Source: Patellaria atrata CBS 101060
Taxonomy: Eukaryota; Ascomycota; Dothideomycetes; Patellariales; Patellariaceae
NCBI GenBank assembly: GCA_010093705.1
Contig: MU006094.1
Coordinates: 270,834 to 334,833 of the forward strand
Direction of reading: 5' to 3'
Length of the DNA: 64,000 bases
Shown piece after piece: positions 1-11,927 of this stretch. The notes below the pieces were generated by a model. It did not search any database, was not told where the DNA came from, and saw nothing but the letters and a program-made list of their open reading frames with translations. Made by a program: the position numbers and the translations under genes. The stretch's first letter is position 1. Each line of letters begins with the position of its first letter.

Positions 1-1951
1 GAACGACTCTTTAGCAGTGCTTGATGGACGACACGGCATTCATCTGTTACAACTAACTGAAGTTAGCGAAGAGTCGTCCAATGAGGTTGCCGGGTTGAAG
101 CTTTGCGCCCATGGTGATGCGGTATCTGGCGTCCAGCCTTTGTCTTCTTCTAATATTTTCAATGCCTCCTTCTTTACCTGGTCAGTAGATGGAGTAGTGC
201 TTTTTTGGAATCACGAGGGTTTTTGTAAAGGGAACATAACTGTCCCTCTTGAACAGATTGAGGGCAGTGCCGACGAAGTTAACGAACTAAAGGTTGTACG
301 GGCTTCCATCGGAGTTAAATTTTTGGTTTCTGGAGATAAATACGGCGTTTTACGGTAAAACCCCTTTCATAAAAAAAAAAACTACAAACGAGAGGCTAAC
401 GGCTTTAGAATCATTAATGGGGAGTCTAAAGAAACTATATTCGAAGCAAAGGCGCACGTTGGCGAAATTACGGACGTTGCGATCTACGAAGGTGCCCGCA
501 CCTTTGTTGCGTGTGCAGGAAGGGATCGGATGGTCCAAGTTTTCGAGAGAAAAGCAGAAAACTGGAATCTCCTTCAGACTCTCGATGAGCATGTCGGATC
601 CGTCACTGGGCTGCTATTTTCTCCAAATGGGGACAGACTATTGTCAAGCTCCTCGGATCGAACTGTCGTCATGCGAGAGTTTGTATCGAGAGAGGAAGAT
701 GGGATGTCCTTTCAAGCTTTCTTGATTCTGCGAACAATAACGTTGAAGTCGTCTCCGATATCAATGGTACTGGATACGGATCGGGACGAGGCCTTGATAG
801 TCTCGACAGTTGATCGAAATGTGCATCTTTACGATCTACGCAACGGTCGTATAATTAATAGTTTCAAGGTCTCTGATACCGAAGGGGGGGATCCTGTCGT
901 TCTTTCCGGACTAGCAACAATACCATTACCGGCACGAGCTTCAATTCTAGCAGGCATATCAAGTACGGACAAATCAGTTCGACTTTATGATGATAACGGG
1001 AACCTAGTTTGCCGTGATTGGGGTCACACAGAAGGTATCTCTGGCATTGCCTTGCTCACTGCAACCGAGGGACCAGATGAATCATACAGTAAGCGAATAT
1101 TGGTCACAGTAGCTGTTGATGGGACCATCTTTGTTTGGAACGTGGACTCACGGTTGCCGGTTCAGGGTGATCTATCTAAATCCATGGATCTTTTGAACCT
1201 CACTCCTACCAACAAGGATACTATTGTGAACAAGCCTCCATTGCGTAGGGTGTTATCTCATTCCGAGATGGCGAGATTCCAGCGATCTTCCACAGAGGAT
1301 GAAATGTCCACTCCAACCGGCAGTCGTTCACCTAGGATTCGAAAGAGGGCATCAAAATTTTCACTAGCTCAAGCTCCAAAGTTAGAACCGTCTCCAATGC
1401 CTACCTTCAGGGGTAACTTTACGGCAGAGCCCTCAAATCGGAAGCCGCGCAATCGATCTCCTTCACCACCCAGTCCTAGGAACATGCAAATGTCAAAATC
1501 GAGACGACCTTCAATAGACGTGCGTTCGAGGACAAAAAGTTCTGGTGACATTTCCTCAACCGGGTTTGGAAGTCTTTACAGTTCTACGGAGCAGGTGTGC
1601 CGAACTCTCAAAGCATATCGAAAGAAATTAGCAAACAGCTCTGATCTTCTCAGCATAGACATGCTTCGCGAGCTGGAACGCGAGCTGGGATTGACTGCCA
1701 GGGCAGTGGGAGAGAGAGCAGCCAAGTCTAAAGGGGTTGATGAAAAGATGATAAGTAACATCCTGGAGCAATATTCCGAAAGACTTGTTGAAATGCTGGA
1801 TGAAAAGATAAGTGCGAGCGTGGCCAGACAGGTAAGACAGAACAGTGAGAGTGGCACTGGGACTCCCGGAGAGGAAAGGAGTAGCGAAAGTAATTCCGTT
1901 GCCGAAGCAACTGCAGGCACCGAAAGCATAGTTACCCCTAAGGGAACATGA
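1..1951 (+). CDS. WD40-repeat protein, 5' partial
   Basis: The gene enters from outside the window. Exons are 1..354 (frame starting at base 2) and 409..1951. The 54-nt intron 355..408 has a GTAAAA donor, a GCTAAC branch site and a TTTAG acceptor; splicing restores the frame and joins two halves of a WD repeat. The first two thirds read as WD40 blades, with motifs such as LLSSSSDRTV, DRNVHLYDLR and VAVDGTIFVWNVD. A Ser/Pro/Arg-rich low-complexity segment follows, then a C-terminal helical stretch rich in Leu, Glu and Arg that could be a dimerising coiled coil. Large WD40 proteins with such a tail resemble the MABP1/WDR62 type in general layout; that comparison is inference. Stop is TGA at 1949..1951. 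Confidence 0.85.
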
Positions 1952-3392
1952 TGAGGTGGAGCATGGAATCGGCGTTCAGCGAAGGCCTCTTTATCAAGGA
2001 CTCAAGATTTCTTTTTGTTACAGGGAGGGGGAGTTCAATGGATATGGTTTGATGGACTATCTGCATCTTTCTACTTATATACCCAGATGTTGTTTTCTTT
2101 CTAATAGCTGACTTTGAAAAGTTGAATTGAAATCATATAGTATACTCATACTAAATACCTGAGACTTACCTTAATAAGGTAACTTTGAAACACATACCCA
2201 ACTACGATAATATGGATGTCTCGACTCTAGAGCGGACGACCATACCCCTGGGATTCACTGTACAGTACCGGAGCTTGGGCCACCTGGATGGCAACCCCGA
2301 AGTCTTTTCTCGACTTCAACCTCGCAACACGACTGATTTACCTTATTTATGTTGCAGACAGCAAAAACTCTCGCTAGGGCTGGTCGAAGCCGCTAACTGC
2401 TTTTACCAGAGGAACAGTTCGGTTATGAAGATAAACTACTCCTCGGTCCCAGCTGTCTTTGGTTCTTTTGTCCATTTACAACTTCCCCTTCGCCGAAGGC
2501 TCCCCCTGCTTACTTGTCGCGTGTACATGGCTACATGGCTACACGGCTACATGATGCCAAACTAGCGGGACCAAAAAGGAATATGCGTAAGGATCTCGAT
2601 GATGATGATGGAGCGTGAATGGCCGTTGGTAAGTGCAAGACGTGCGATTCTGGGCTGACATTTTCTCTCGCCGAACGAATTAGGACCGGCAGAATGTTCG
2701 ATGATGCGGGCCACAGACGTATGCCGCTGGACTTGGGAAAGGGGAATCTTCTCTTGTCTAGACCGTGATGCCCACTGACGCGAAGGGTACGTAGCTGTAT
2801 GGGGATATCGGCCTATGGGTTGTAGGTTTTTACCATCTATGAACGGCCTTACTATCCCGTTATTGGTCACAGCTCGGGTCAAAGGAGGGAGCAGTTTTGG
2901 CCAAGTGCTTGAGCTTCTACGCTTTCTTCCCCCTCCCCCGCAAACATGACGAAGATCATGAGAAAATCGAGAAAATCGGAGGAGCGCATGACAACAGCTA
3001 ACAATAAGGTCATCAGGGACGATAATGGGCTTCACGAAGCTTCAAAAAAGCCCCAGATCATCGGCATAGCTGTAGACACAAATACTAACATTCCCCCCTC
3101 CGTGTCGCCAGTTCAATCCCCAAATCTGAAATCTTCCACCTAAAGCTATTCTGTGCTACTTCGGCGTCAGGATAGTACAGCACCTTACCAACCGAAAAAT
3201 CTTTCTAAGTGTCTTACATTGATCTCATAAGGTAGACCTGCAGCTGTCCGGCCCTTTATCCGGCGAAACCCTCCCGAGGATACAGGAGTAGTCATATAGA
3301 GTTGTGTCTTCCTTCTCTGAACCTCCTCCCTACCTTATCCCTCCTTTCTCCTTACACACGCCTGAAAGCTTATATCTCTCAACACAACCCAA
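1952..3392. other. Intergenic region, no supported gene
   Basis: The first 200 bases or so are probably 3' UTR of the WD40 gene. Open frames in both directions here have no family signature or coherent intron structure. The last few hundred bases are pyrimidine-rich, as expected for the promoter and leader of the acetyl-CoA synthetase gene. Confidence 0.6.
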
Positions 3393-5749
3393 ATGTCTGA
3401 AGGCGACGTTCCACCCCCTAAGGGCTCCGTCGTCGCGGAGGCCCATGATGTCGATACATATCATGTTCCCAAAGCATTCCTTGAGTGAGTAAACCCCTCG
3501 AGGAACAGGTGGGGTATTGTCGGCCCCGCAATTGGCTCGACTGATTACATCAACAGCGCATTTGTAGGACATGGTTGCTGATAGTCATACAGAAAGCACC
3601 CAAAGAAGAAAACCCATCTCAATGATTTGGATCATTATAAGCAGATGTACAAGGAGTCCATTGAGAATCCTGACGAGTTTTGGGGCCGCATGGCCCGGGA
3701 GATGTTAACTTGGGAAAGAGACTTCCAAACTGTACATGCAGGCTCATTCGAAAATGGCGACAATGCCTGGTTCCTCGAGGGCAAGCTCAATGCTTCGTAT
3801 AACTGTGTAGACAGACATGCGATAAAGGACCCTAACCGAACTGCTATCATCTACGAAGCCGACGATGCCGGTGACGGTAGAAAGATCACCTATGGAGAGC
3901 TCCTTCGAGAGGTCTCCAGACTATCCTATGTTCTTAAGGAGATGGGTGTGAAGAAGGGTGACACAGTAGCCTTATATCTCCCCATGATTCCAGAGGCTCT
4001 TATTGCTTTCCTTGCTTGCACACGTATCGGAGCCGTTCACTCAGTTGTCTTCGCAGGTTTCTCTTCTGATTCTCTTCGGGATCGAATCATTGATGCTGAG
4101 AGTAAAGTGGTCATCACCACCGACGAGGGGAAGCGAGGTGGTAAAGTCATCGGCACCAAGAAGATCGTAGACGAAGCATTAAAGCAATGCCCGGACGTAA
4201 AGAATGTCCTTGTCTATAAGCGTACCGGAGCCGAAGTGCCGTGGACAAAGGGTAGAGATCAGTGGTGGCATGAAGAGGTCGAGAAATGGCCAAACTACAT
4301 TGCGCCAGAGTCCATGAACTCGGAAGATCCACTATTCCTTCTGTACACGTCTGGATCCACCGGAAAGCCGAAGGGTGTTATGCACACCATAGGAGGTTAC
4401 CTTATCGGCGCGGCATTGACCGGTAAATACGTTTTCGATATTCATGATGGAGATAATTTCTTCTGTGGAGGTGATGTAGGTTGGATCACTGGTCATACCT
4501 ATGTCGTCTACGCCCCTCTGCTGTTGGGTGTTACTACAGTAGTGTTCGAGGGTACCCCCGCGTATCCCAACTTCTCACGATACTGGGAGGTTGTCGACAA
4601 GCATGAAGTCACTCAATTTTACGTCGCACCCACTGCCCTGAGGTTACTCAAGCGCGCGGGTGACGAACATGTTCAGCATAAGATGAAGCGCCTCAGAATC
4701 CTTGGCTCTGTTGGTGAGCCTATTGCTGCGGAAGTTTGGAAGTGGTACTTTGAGGTGGTCGGTAAGGAGGAGGCACACATTGTGGACGTAAGGCTAAATT
4801 CTATTTTATTCCTATAGGGCAGTTCCACTGACACCGTCTCTAGACGTACTGGCAAACAGAGACTGGTTCTCACGTTATCACCCCGCTGGGTGGTATTACC
4901 CCAACGAAGCCCGGTAGTGCATCACTTCCATTCTTCGGTATCGATCCCGCTATCATCGACCCTGTTTCTGGTGAAGAAATCCACGGAAACGATGTTGAAG
5001 GTGTTCTTGCTTTCAAGCAGCCGTGGCCAAGCATGGCGAGAACAGTCTGGGGAGCACATAAGAGGTATATGGACACATACCTCAATGTTTACAAAGGATA
5101 CTATGTGCGTATATACCCGCAGTACACCACAAGTTCTGAAAAGCTGACTTACGTAGTTCACTGGTGATGGTGCTGGCCGCGATCATGAAGGCTACTATTG
5201 GATCCGTGGCCGTGTTGATGATGTCGTTAATGTATCCGGACACAGACTATCCACTGCAGAAATCGAAGCTGCATTGATCGAGCATAGTGAGTGTTGATGT
5301 CAAAATCTAACTACTACTGAAGGGTTGCTAACTTGGCATAGACACCGTGGCTGAAGCAGCCGTTGTCGGTGTGAACGACGAATTGACCGGTCAAGCTGTC
5401 AACGCCTTCGTCGCTTTGAAAGACACGGCTGAGAATAGCGATCAAACAAAGAAGGACTTGATCCTTCAGGTAAGGAAATCAATTGGGCCTTTCGCGGCAC
5501 CAAAGGCGATTCACGTGGTTCCTGATCTACCTAAGACTCGGTCGGGTAAGATTATGAGGCGTATTCTACGTAAGATTCTGGCAGGTGAAGAGGATCAATT
5601 GGGTGATACTTCAACGGTACGTGATTATATTTGCTCGAAAAGATCTAGGCTTCCTTGTATATGAGGACTGACATATTCTGTTTCAGCTATCGGACCCATC
5701 AGTTGTAGACAAGATTATCGAAGTCGTCCACGCGGCAAAGAAGAAATAG
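3393..5749 (+). CDS. facA: Acetyl-coenzyme A synthetase
   Basis: Makes acetyl-CoA from acetate, ATP and CoA through an acetyl-adenylate; cytosolic, needed for acetate use. Exons: 3393..3484, 3593..4787, 4844..5104, 5157..5286, 5342..5616, 5687..5749, giving 671 residues, the usual length for fungal Acs. The start ATG opens a short exon ending FLE, and exon 2 continues with [19 protein letters not shown]. The AMP-binding core motif [12 protein letters not shown] is at about residues 282-293. Further hallmarks are [32 protein letters not shown] and the C-terminal TRSGKIMRR, whose lysine (about residue 629) is the family's regulatory acetylation site. All five introns are canonical and frame-consistent. 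Named facA in Aspergillus, acu-5 in Neurospora and ACS in yeast. Confidence 0.97.
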
Positions 5750-6402
5750 GTAAATATGGAAGTTGAAAGGTTGAGCAGAAGAAATCAATTGTCGGTAGTA
5801 AATGTATAAGAATTGACCGGGAAGAAAATGTGTGCTGGCTTATCATCCTTTATTACATATCTGACACCGTAATCTTTCTTGGATATATTCACTAAATAGG
5901 ATGTGTATTTTTTCTTTGTTACTCTCTGAACAGTGCTGGATATAACGTACAGTAATGCATTATCTCCGTATTACTTGTGATCCTAAAGGTGTGCTGTAGA
6001 TTACCATGACAGTAAGATCGCTACATTCTCGACCAAGGAGAAATGCAGAAATGCAGGTTGCTGACGAGGATAAACGCAATCACAAGGGTTAAGGTACAAG
6101 GCAGTTGCTCAGTCGACCAGAAGGGGAGTCGCGATTGAATCCGCCAAGGCTAAGCCACAGCCCAGCGACCCCAGCGCTTTACGAGACTGCTTTGTAACGC
6201 TCTGGTGCCTCTTTTTGGCTGACGACGACGACACCTCCAGTAACAAAACTCTTCCCTACTTCTCAGCACCATGTCCTATGAAATCGCTCGTTGTTTTTAA
6301 TCACCGATCATTCAATTCATCTATATTATCACTTTCGCTTTTTGTTTGCTGGTTCCTCTTCTTTCCTCGCGATCCCGCACTGCCTGGGAAACGCTGCGCA
6401 GT
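5750..6402. other. Intergenic region between facA-like and ADAM genes
   Basis: Contains the 3' end of the acetyl-CoA synthetase transcript and the promoter and leader of the next gene, which share orientation. The 120 bases before the next ATG are rich in C and T. No other gene signal seen. Confidence 0.6.
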
Positions 6403-8953
6403 ATGACCCTACTCCGCGCTTTAACCGCCGCGGTCGCCACCCTCTTGATCAGTTTTACCACCCCCACCGATGCGAGTTCGAGGAGTAGAAACCCTTTGGG
6501 GAGAGTAGGCATTGTACATAATTCGGAAATACATACACAAAACCATCGAGTCACGGCCTTGTCGGAATTCCAACTCTCGTTCGATGTTTACGGCCAACGA
6601 ATAAAATTAAAACTTGAGCCTAACCACGACATCATTGCTGAAGGCGCCACGATAACCTATCTGGACTCGGATGGGAACGTGAGGCATAGAGAGCCGATTC
6701 AAAGATTGGAGCATAAGGTCTTCAAGGGGATTACGTGGGTGGAGGGTTACGATGGACAATGGGAAAGACAAGGATGGGCACGAGTTTCTATCAGAAGAGA
6801 TGGCGTTGATCCGTTATTCGAGGCTGCCTTCTCACTAAGACATGGAAAAGAGCATCATCACGTACAATTAAGCAGTAATTATGCCGCAACGAAACATGCT
6901 GAAGATCCCGTACTCGATTGGAGACAGGGTGAAGATGAATGGATGGTTGTTTGGCGGGATTCTGACATCTTGAAATCTGGGGAGCTGGAATGGGAACACA
7001 CCGAACTAAAGAGGCGGACCGAAGATCGATTGAGCTGCCGGTCAGACACTCTGGACTTCAATATGCGCTCGGATCATCCGGTTTACGGCAAGATGTTGAA
7101 AAGAGATGACATTTTCTGGGGTGCGTCGTTGTCCTCGTTATTCAGTAAACGTCAACTGGACAATTTTCCGGGAGGGTCTGGTAACTCTGCTGGTGTTAAT
7201 CTCGAGTCGACCATTGGCCAGACTAGGGGATGTCCGACTACACGAAAGGTCGCTCTTGTCGGCGTTGCTACAGACTGCACGTACATTGCCACGTTCAATT
7301 CCACTGAGAGCGCAAGAAAAAACGTTATCGACCAAATGAACATGGCATCTGATCTTTATGAGAGAACCTTCAACATCACCCTAGGCCTTCAAAATCTCAC
7401 GGTCAACGATGCTACGTGCCCAGGAACTCCACCATCCACTGCCCCCTGGAACGTTCCCTGCTCTGATAGCGTCGATATTCAAGATCGCCTCAATCTTTTT
7501 TCAAATTGGAGGGGTGGTCAAGTTGATAACAATGCGTACTGGACGTTATTGTCCAATTGCCCAACTGGATCCGCTGTAGGGTTGGCTTGGCTGGGACAAG
7601 CATGTGTTCAAGGGAACCAGAATAGCAATTCTAGCGGTACTGCAGAAACCGTTGCCGGTGCTAACGTTGTCATGAGAACGAATAGTGAATGGCAAGTCAT
7701 TGCGTAAGTAACATATCTCTAAGTAAGAGAATAAAACTAAATCATCTCCTTAGACATGAAGTTGGTCACACTTTTGGCGCAGTGCATGACTGTACACAAA
7801 GAACCTGCAGTGATGGTACTTCGGTCAGCGCACAACAATGCTGTCCACTTGCCTCAGGCACTTGTAACGCTCAGGAGCAGTTCATTATGAACCCATCAAC
7901 GGCTGACGGTATAACTGAATTCTCTCCTTGCACAATTGGCAACATATGTCACGCTTTACTTCGAAATTCCGTCAATAGCGATTGCTTAACCAACAATCGT
8001 GACGTCACGACTATTACCGGCCAGCAGTGCGGAAACGGAATCGTTGAAGAGGGTGAAGATTGCGATTGCGGAGGAGAAGACAACTGTGGGGATAATGCTT
8101 GCTGTGATGCCTCAACCTGCACATTCAAACAGAACGCTGTTTGCGACGATAGCAACGAAGATTGTTGCCGCAACTGCCAATTCGCGTCTTCCAACACCGT
8201 CTGCCGTGCCAGTACGGGTATCTGCGACCCAGAGGAGAAATGTACGGGCAATACCCCCTACTGTCCAGACGATGTTACCTCACCTGACGGCGATGGCTGT
8301 GGAGATGGCTTGAAATGCGCTTCAGGACAGTGCACGAGCAGAGACATGCAATGCAAGACCGTCATGGGGAACTACCTGCAAGGAAATGTCACACACGCTT
8401 GTGACTCACGGACATGTCAACTCAGCTGTGCCAGCCCCGAATTCGGCCCAGGCGTCTGCTACGGTCTTCAACAGAACTTCCTCGACGGCACTGAGTGTGG
8501 CGGAGGAGGGAAATGTGATAACGTAAGTCTAATCCCCAACCTCCGTGTTTTACCTTCGCGGTGGATCAACTTACATCTCTCGTATAACAGGGTCGCTGCC
8601 GTGGCTCCAACTTCGGCAAGGAAGTCACCTCCTGGATCAACGATCACAAACCCCTCGTCATCGGCGTCTCCTGCGCCATCGGCGGCCTCGTCATCCTCTC
8701 CATCATCGGCTGCATCTTCCGCCGCTGCCGTCGTCCTAAACGTCCTAAGCGCGCCGCTCGCGGCCCTTGGCCCGGAACCAGCAGCAATACAGCACCGCCC
8801 CCGCCAATGGGATATTCGATCCCGCCTCCGCATCAGCAGTATGGGAGCAGACAGATGCCGCAGGGAAGGCAACAGGTTAATCAGCCGCCGGGGGTTTATC
8901 AGCAGGGTTATATGTTTGATGGGACCAGGGGGCAGAGTGTGAGGTATGCGTGA
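6403..8953 (+). CDS. ADAM-type zinc metalloprotease, membrane anchored
   Basis: Exons 6403..7703, 7754..8522 and 8591..8953 give 810 residues. An N-terminal signal peptide (about 1-24) leads into a prodomain. A reprolysin catalytic domain follows, with the zinc site HEVGHTFGAVHD at residues 435-446; the first intron falls directly before it. A disintegrin domain starts near residue 523 (CGNGIVEEGEDCDCGG) and a Cys-rich segment runs to about 690. Exon 3 encodes a single membrane helix at about 711-733, a basic stop-transfer stretch (RRCRRPKRPKR) and a Pro/Gln-rich cytoplasmic tail. This is the full domain order of animal ADAMs; filamentous fungi carry a few (ADM-A/ADM-B in Aspergillus). Likely a cell-surface sheddase; substrates unknown. 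The start was chosen at the ATG that opens the signal peptide. Confidence 0.93.
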
Positions 8954-9704
8954 TGAGGAACTGTAGTCGTTCGCTTTGGGTGGGATTTGTGGGTTCCGTC
9001 ATTTTTGGGCTTGGCGCTTTTTGGGATCTTTGGGTATTTTCGCATAGCATAGGACTGGAATGGTACGGATGGGATGGGATGGGATGACTCTGTAGCCTTT
9101 TTTTGACCTTGGGCCTAGGGGTAGGGAAGGGGGAGGGTGTATGTAGTCGGTATCGCGTCGTTATGATGCATCGCGGGGTTATGATATGATATACCTCTGT
9201 TCGCATCGTTGTGTCTTGTTCCTCTCACATGTACCGAGATGGGTAGGGTACAGGCCTGATCGCGTCCTCCTTCTTGCACCCCGACAGACAGTCCGGGCGA
9301 CGAGGTGGTGGAAGTGACACCGATATAATACGCAAACACCCCAAACAACATACGGTACACATATACTCAAATGGTACCGTCCCCCCGGGAGATTTTCCAT
9401 CAAACCAACAACCTCTCCGGCCAGCTGCCGTACAGCTACCTCCAACGGTACGGTACGGTACAGTACAAAACGCTCCATGAAGCTCGGGGGGGGAGGGGGG
9501 GGGGGGAAATACCACACCGCGCAAAACCCATACCGGCGGTAGTGCGCCGTACCACTTCGGTTTCCCTCCGCTTCGCCTCGAGGTCTGGCACGAGAAAGCG
9601 GGTTCAGTACGGTGCAGGATAGGCACGGTACGGTACGGACTGGTTTGGTGTGCAGTACAAGTCCTCCCTACGGGCACGAGCGCATCTCAGAGGGGCCTCC
9701 CTAC

Positions 9705-9735
<31 letters not shown>

Positions 9736-10100
9736 CGGATTGGTGAATCGGTGACTCACGGTCGGGCGGGTTCTTGGATATATATATAGAGTACGGTATG
9801 CCCTAAGCGTGGTACGGTTCCCATGTCTGAATGTATATGGATATGTATATGGATGTGTAGAAGAAGGCGGAGGGGAGGGGGTTTTAGAATCATGTTGAAA
9901 TACTATACTGTACTGTACCATGTTATACGAAACACATCTGTTATTTCGCCGTCGCATATCTACACCGCACCGAGAAAAAGGGGGCAAAGCATATCCAAAC
10001 CCAACCCACGCATTAAACAAGTCAAGAGCCCTAACGCCAGAAATGCACCTCCGTTTACATACCCCCTAACGCCCGTCTTCAATCCCACTTCCAACTCATA
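8954..10100. other. Intergenic region with homopolymers and GTAC-rich sequence
   Basis: No credible gene. It holds a short GGGAT tandem (about 9066-9087), a G-rich run (9486..9506, one interrupting A), a 25-base T run (9711..9735) and a cluster of GTAC/GGTACGG words across 9060..9930. The two flanking genes end towards each other here, so this is 3' intergenic DNA. Confidence 0.6.
9711..9735 (+). repeat. Poly-T homopolymer, 25 nt
   Basis: An uninterrupted run of 25 T lies between two convergent genes. Its true length in the genome may differ because such runs are prone to sequencing error. Confidence 0.9.
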
Positions 10101-11927
10101 CTACCCGCTCTTTTTATCAAACCACATCCCCCACGCGCTCCCCCGTTCCTCCGCCCCCGCAAACCTCCTCTCCTCCTCCTCCCACTTCAACCTCTCAACC
10201 CTGCGCCTCGCGCTCCAAGCCCTCGCAAACCGCCACGCCTCCGTATCCGCCAAATTCCACGCCTCGACCGCCTCGGTAACCAACACGCTCGCGCGGACCT
10301 TACTCCTAATGACGTCCCTCGCCTTCGCCAGAAGGGTCTTCTCCTGCGTGACCTCCGCGGAGTTCGGGGTGGGCGGTTCCATCTGCGGCATTGGCGGTCT
10401 GCCGTCGGGGGATGAGGTGTTGGAGGGGACGGCGAAGCCGAAGATCCAGTCGAGGTCTTTGTGCGTTTCGCGCTCGGCGGTGAGCCAGAGGGTGCGCGGG
10501 ACGGCCCAGTCGGAGGCGACGGCGTCTTTGAAGGGGATGATGCGGCCGGCGCCGCCGAGGTTGGGGCCCAGGAGATCTTTGGTTGTGGCGTGCAACCAGG
10601 GGTCACGGTCTTTGACCTCGCGGCGGATGAAGCGGGCGTCGAGGGCGTCGCGCATGTAGTTGAGCGAGGTCATGGTGTAAGGGTGGGGCACGGTGCCGAT
10701 GGTGAAGGAGGAGGTGTCGTTGCGGAAGGAGTCGATAGTTGTGATTGGGAAGGGCTTCTGGGGGCTACAGGGTTTGCAGTTGGGACGGTTGGGGGGGCAG
10801 GACGCTTTGATTGGCGTGCTGGCGCATTGGGTTAGGTTGCGGGCGAGTTCGATGGCGGGTTCGATAAGGGAGGTTATGTGGCCTTTGGGGAGGATGCGGA
10901 TGATGCTTATGCCGCTGGGGAAGGAGTTGTGCCAGGTTGTTTGGAGGTGGTAATTTATTAGTTGGGAGAGGTCTTCAAGGCCTTGGGCGCGGCTTTCTCC
11001 TTCGAGTTTCTCGGCTATGGGTTTGTATTTGCTGGATATTGTGGCCATGTCGTAGAGAGCGATACCGTCGTGCTTTTTGTCGACGGTGAATGCATCATCT
11101 TTCACAGCGTCTATCATGGATAATGCTTTCTCCATCTTTCCCGTGTCACCCAGGGCAGCCGTGAGCGTCTTGTCAATTGTCAACTTATCTCCGCAAAATA
11201 GCCCATTGGAGAGTCCCTCATATCTCGTCAATCCGGCATATTCCCCGCGCCTTAGAAAGGAGATTAAAGGATCGTCAATAGGTCCCATAGGAAGTGTCAA
11301 CCAATTCGCCAATATGCCACCTTTCATATGTGACCAAGCTAGCCATCTCGCAACTTCTGTCTCGAGATTTGCATTCTTCAAGTTAAGACGCTGTAAAGTT
11401 TCATACATGGCATTGCTCATCGCTTCTGGTCGTCCTAGAACTGTGGGTCTAAATCCTTGTGCCCACCATGCTCTTCTCCATGCTAAAATCAACTTGTTCT
11501 CCGCCTCTATGGTCGCTTTGTCTTTCTTCACACTAGTATCGTAAAACGTATAGATCGGAGGCCTCCTTCTCCGAGGTGGCAGGACTGCGCGATTCTCATC
11601 GAGTGTGATCGTCGAGGAGAAGGGATTCCGCCATTTCCAATCGCTAAACCAACGTGCATCACCGCTGGTAGTATTATCTTGTACCGGCGGTTTGTGAGAT
11701 GCCTGCCCGAATGGATTGTGTAGTTTCGGCACTTGTACGATGGGAAGTTTGGGGTGTTTTATCGTGTCCTCAATTTCTGCTACTGTCGGTATAGTTTGAG
11801 GTGGTCCGTAGAGGGTTAGGAAGAGAACGAAGAATATGATCGTGGCGAACAGGAGGTAGAATCTTCGAGGAAGAGTGCGGAGGGAGAGGGGCGGTCTCTT
11901 AAAGGTATCGGTCTTAACAGCAGGCAT
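10101..11927 (-). CDS. Type II membrane protein, unknown function
   Basis: Single open frame of 608 residues from the ATG at 11925..11927. A short basic cytoplasmic N-terminus is followed by one hydrophobic helix (about residues 25-45, FYLLFATIIFFVLFLTLYG) and a long lumenal part. This is the layout of Golgi glycosyltransferases and related secretory enzymes. The segment near ILAWRRAWWAQGFRPTVLG and SHMKGGILANWLTLPMG looks conserved and enzyme-like, but I cannot assign a family or catalytic residues with confidence. Cysteine pairs near residues 395-415 could be structural. The 3' half is much more GC-rich than the 5' half. Confidence 0.75.
   Translation of the reverse strand: MPAVKTDTFKRPPLSLRTLPRRFYLLFATIIFFVLFLTLYGPPQTIPTVAEIEDTIKHPKLPIVQVPKLHNPFGQASHKPPVQDNTTSGDARWFSDWKWRNPFSSTITLDENRAVLPPRRRRPPIYTFYDTSVKKDKATIEAENKLILAWRRAWWAQGFRPTVLGRPEAMSNAMYETLQRLNLKNANLETEVARWLAWSHMKGGILANWLTLPMGPIDDPLISFLRRGEYAGLTRYEGLSNGLFCGDKLTIDKTLTAALGDTGKMEKALSMIDAVKDDAFTVDKKHDGIALYDMATISSKYKPIAEKLEGESRAQGLEDLSQLINYHLQTTWHNSFPSGISIIRILPKGHITSLIEPAIELARNLTQCASTPIKASCPPNRPNCKPCSPQKPFPITTIDSFRNDTSSFTIGTVPHPYTMTSLNYMRDALDARFIRREVKDRDPWLHATTKDLLGPNLGGAGRIIPFKDAVASDWAVPRTLWLTAERETHKDLDWIFGFAVPSNTSSPDGRPPMPQMEPPTPNSAEVTQEKTLLAKARDVIRSKVRASVLVTEAVEAWNLADTEAWRFARAWSARRRVERLKWEEEERRFAGAEERGSAWGMWFDKKSG

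Noticed and set aside
2562-3035. 157-codon minus-strand open frame upstream of acetyl-CoA synthetase
   Set aside because: Composition is random-like (Arg/Ser/His), no family signature, and it lies over the promoter and leader of a strong gene.
3080-3130. Sequence resembling a tRNA B-box (CAGTTCAATCCCC)
   Set aside because: No A-box or foldable tRNA at the right distance.
9823-10659. 278-codon plus-strand open frame
   Set aside because: It overlaps the GC-rich 3' end of the minus-strand 608-codon gene, whose protein is more coherent; this frame is a shadow of it.
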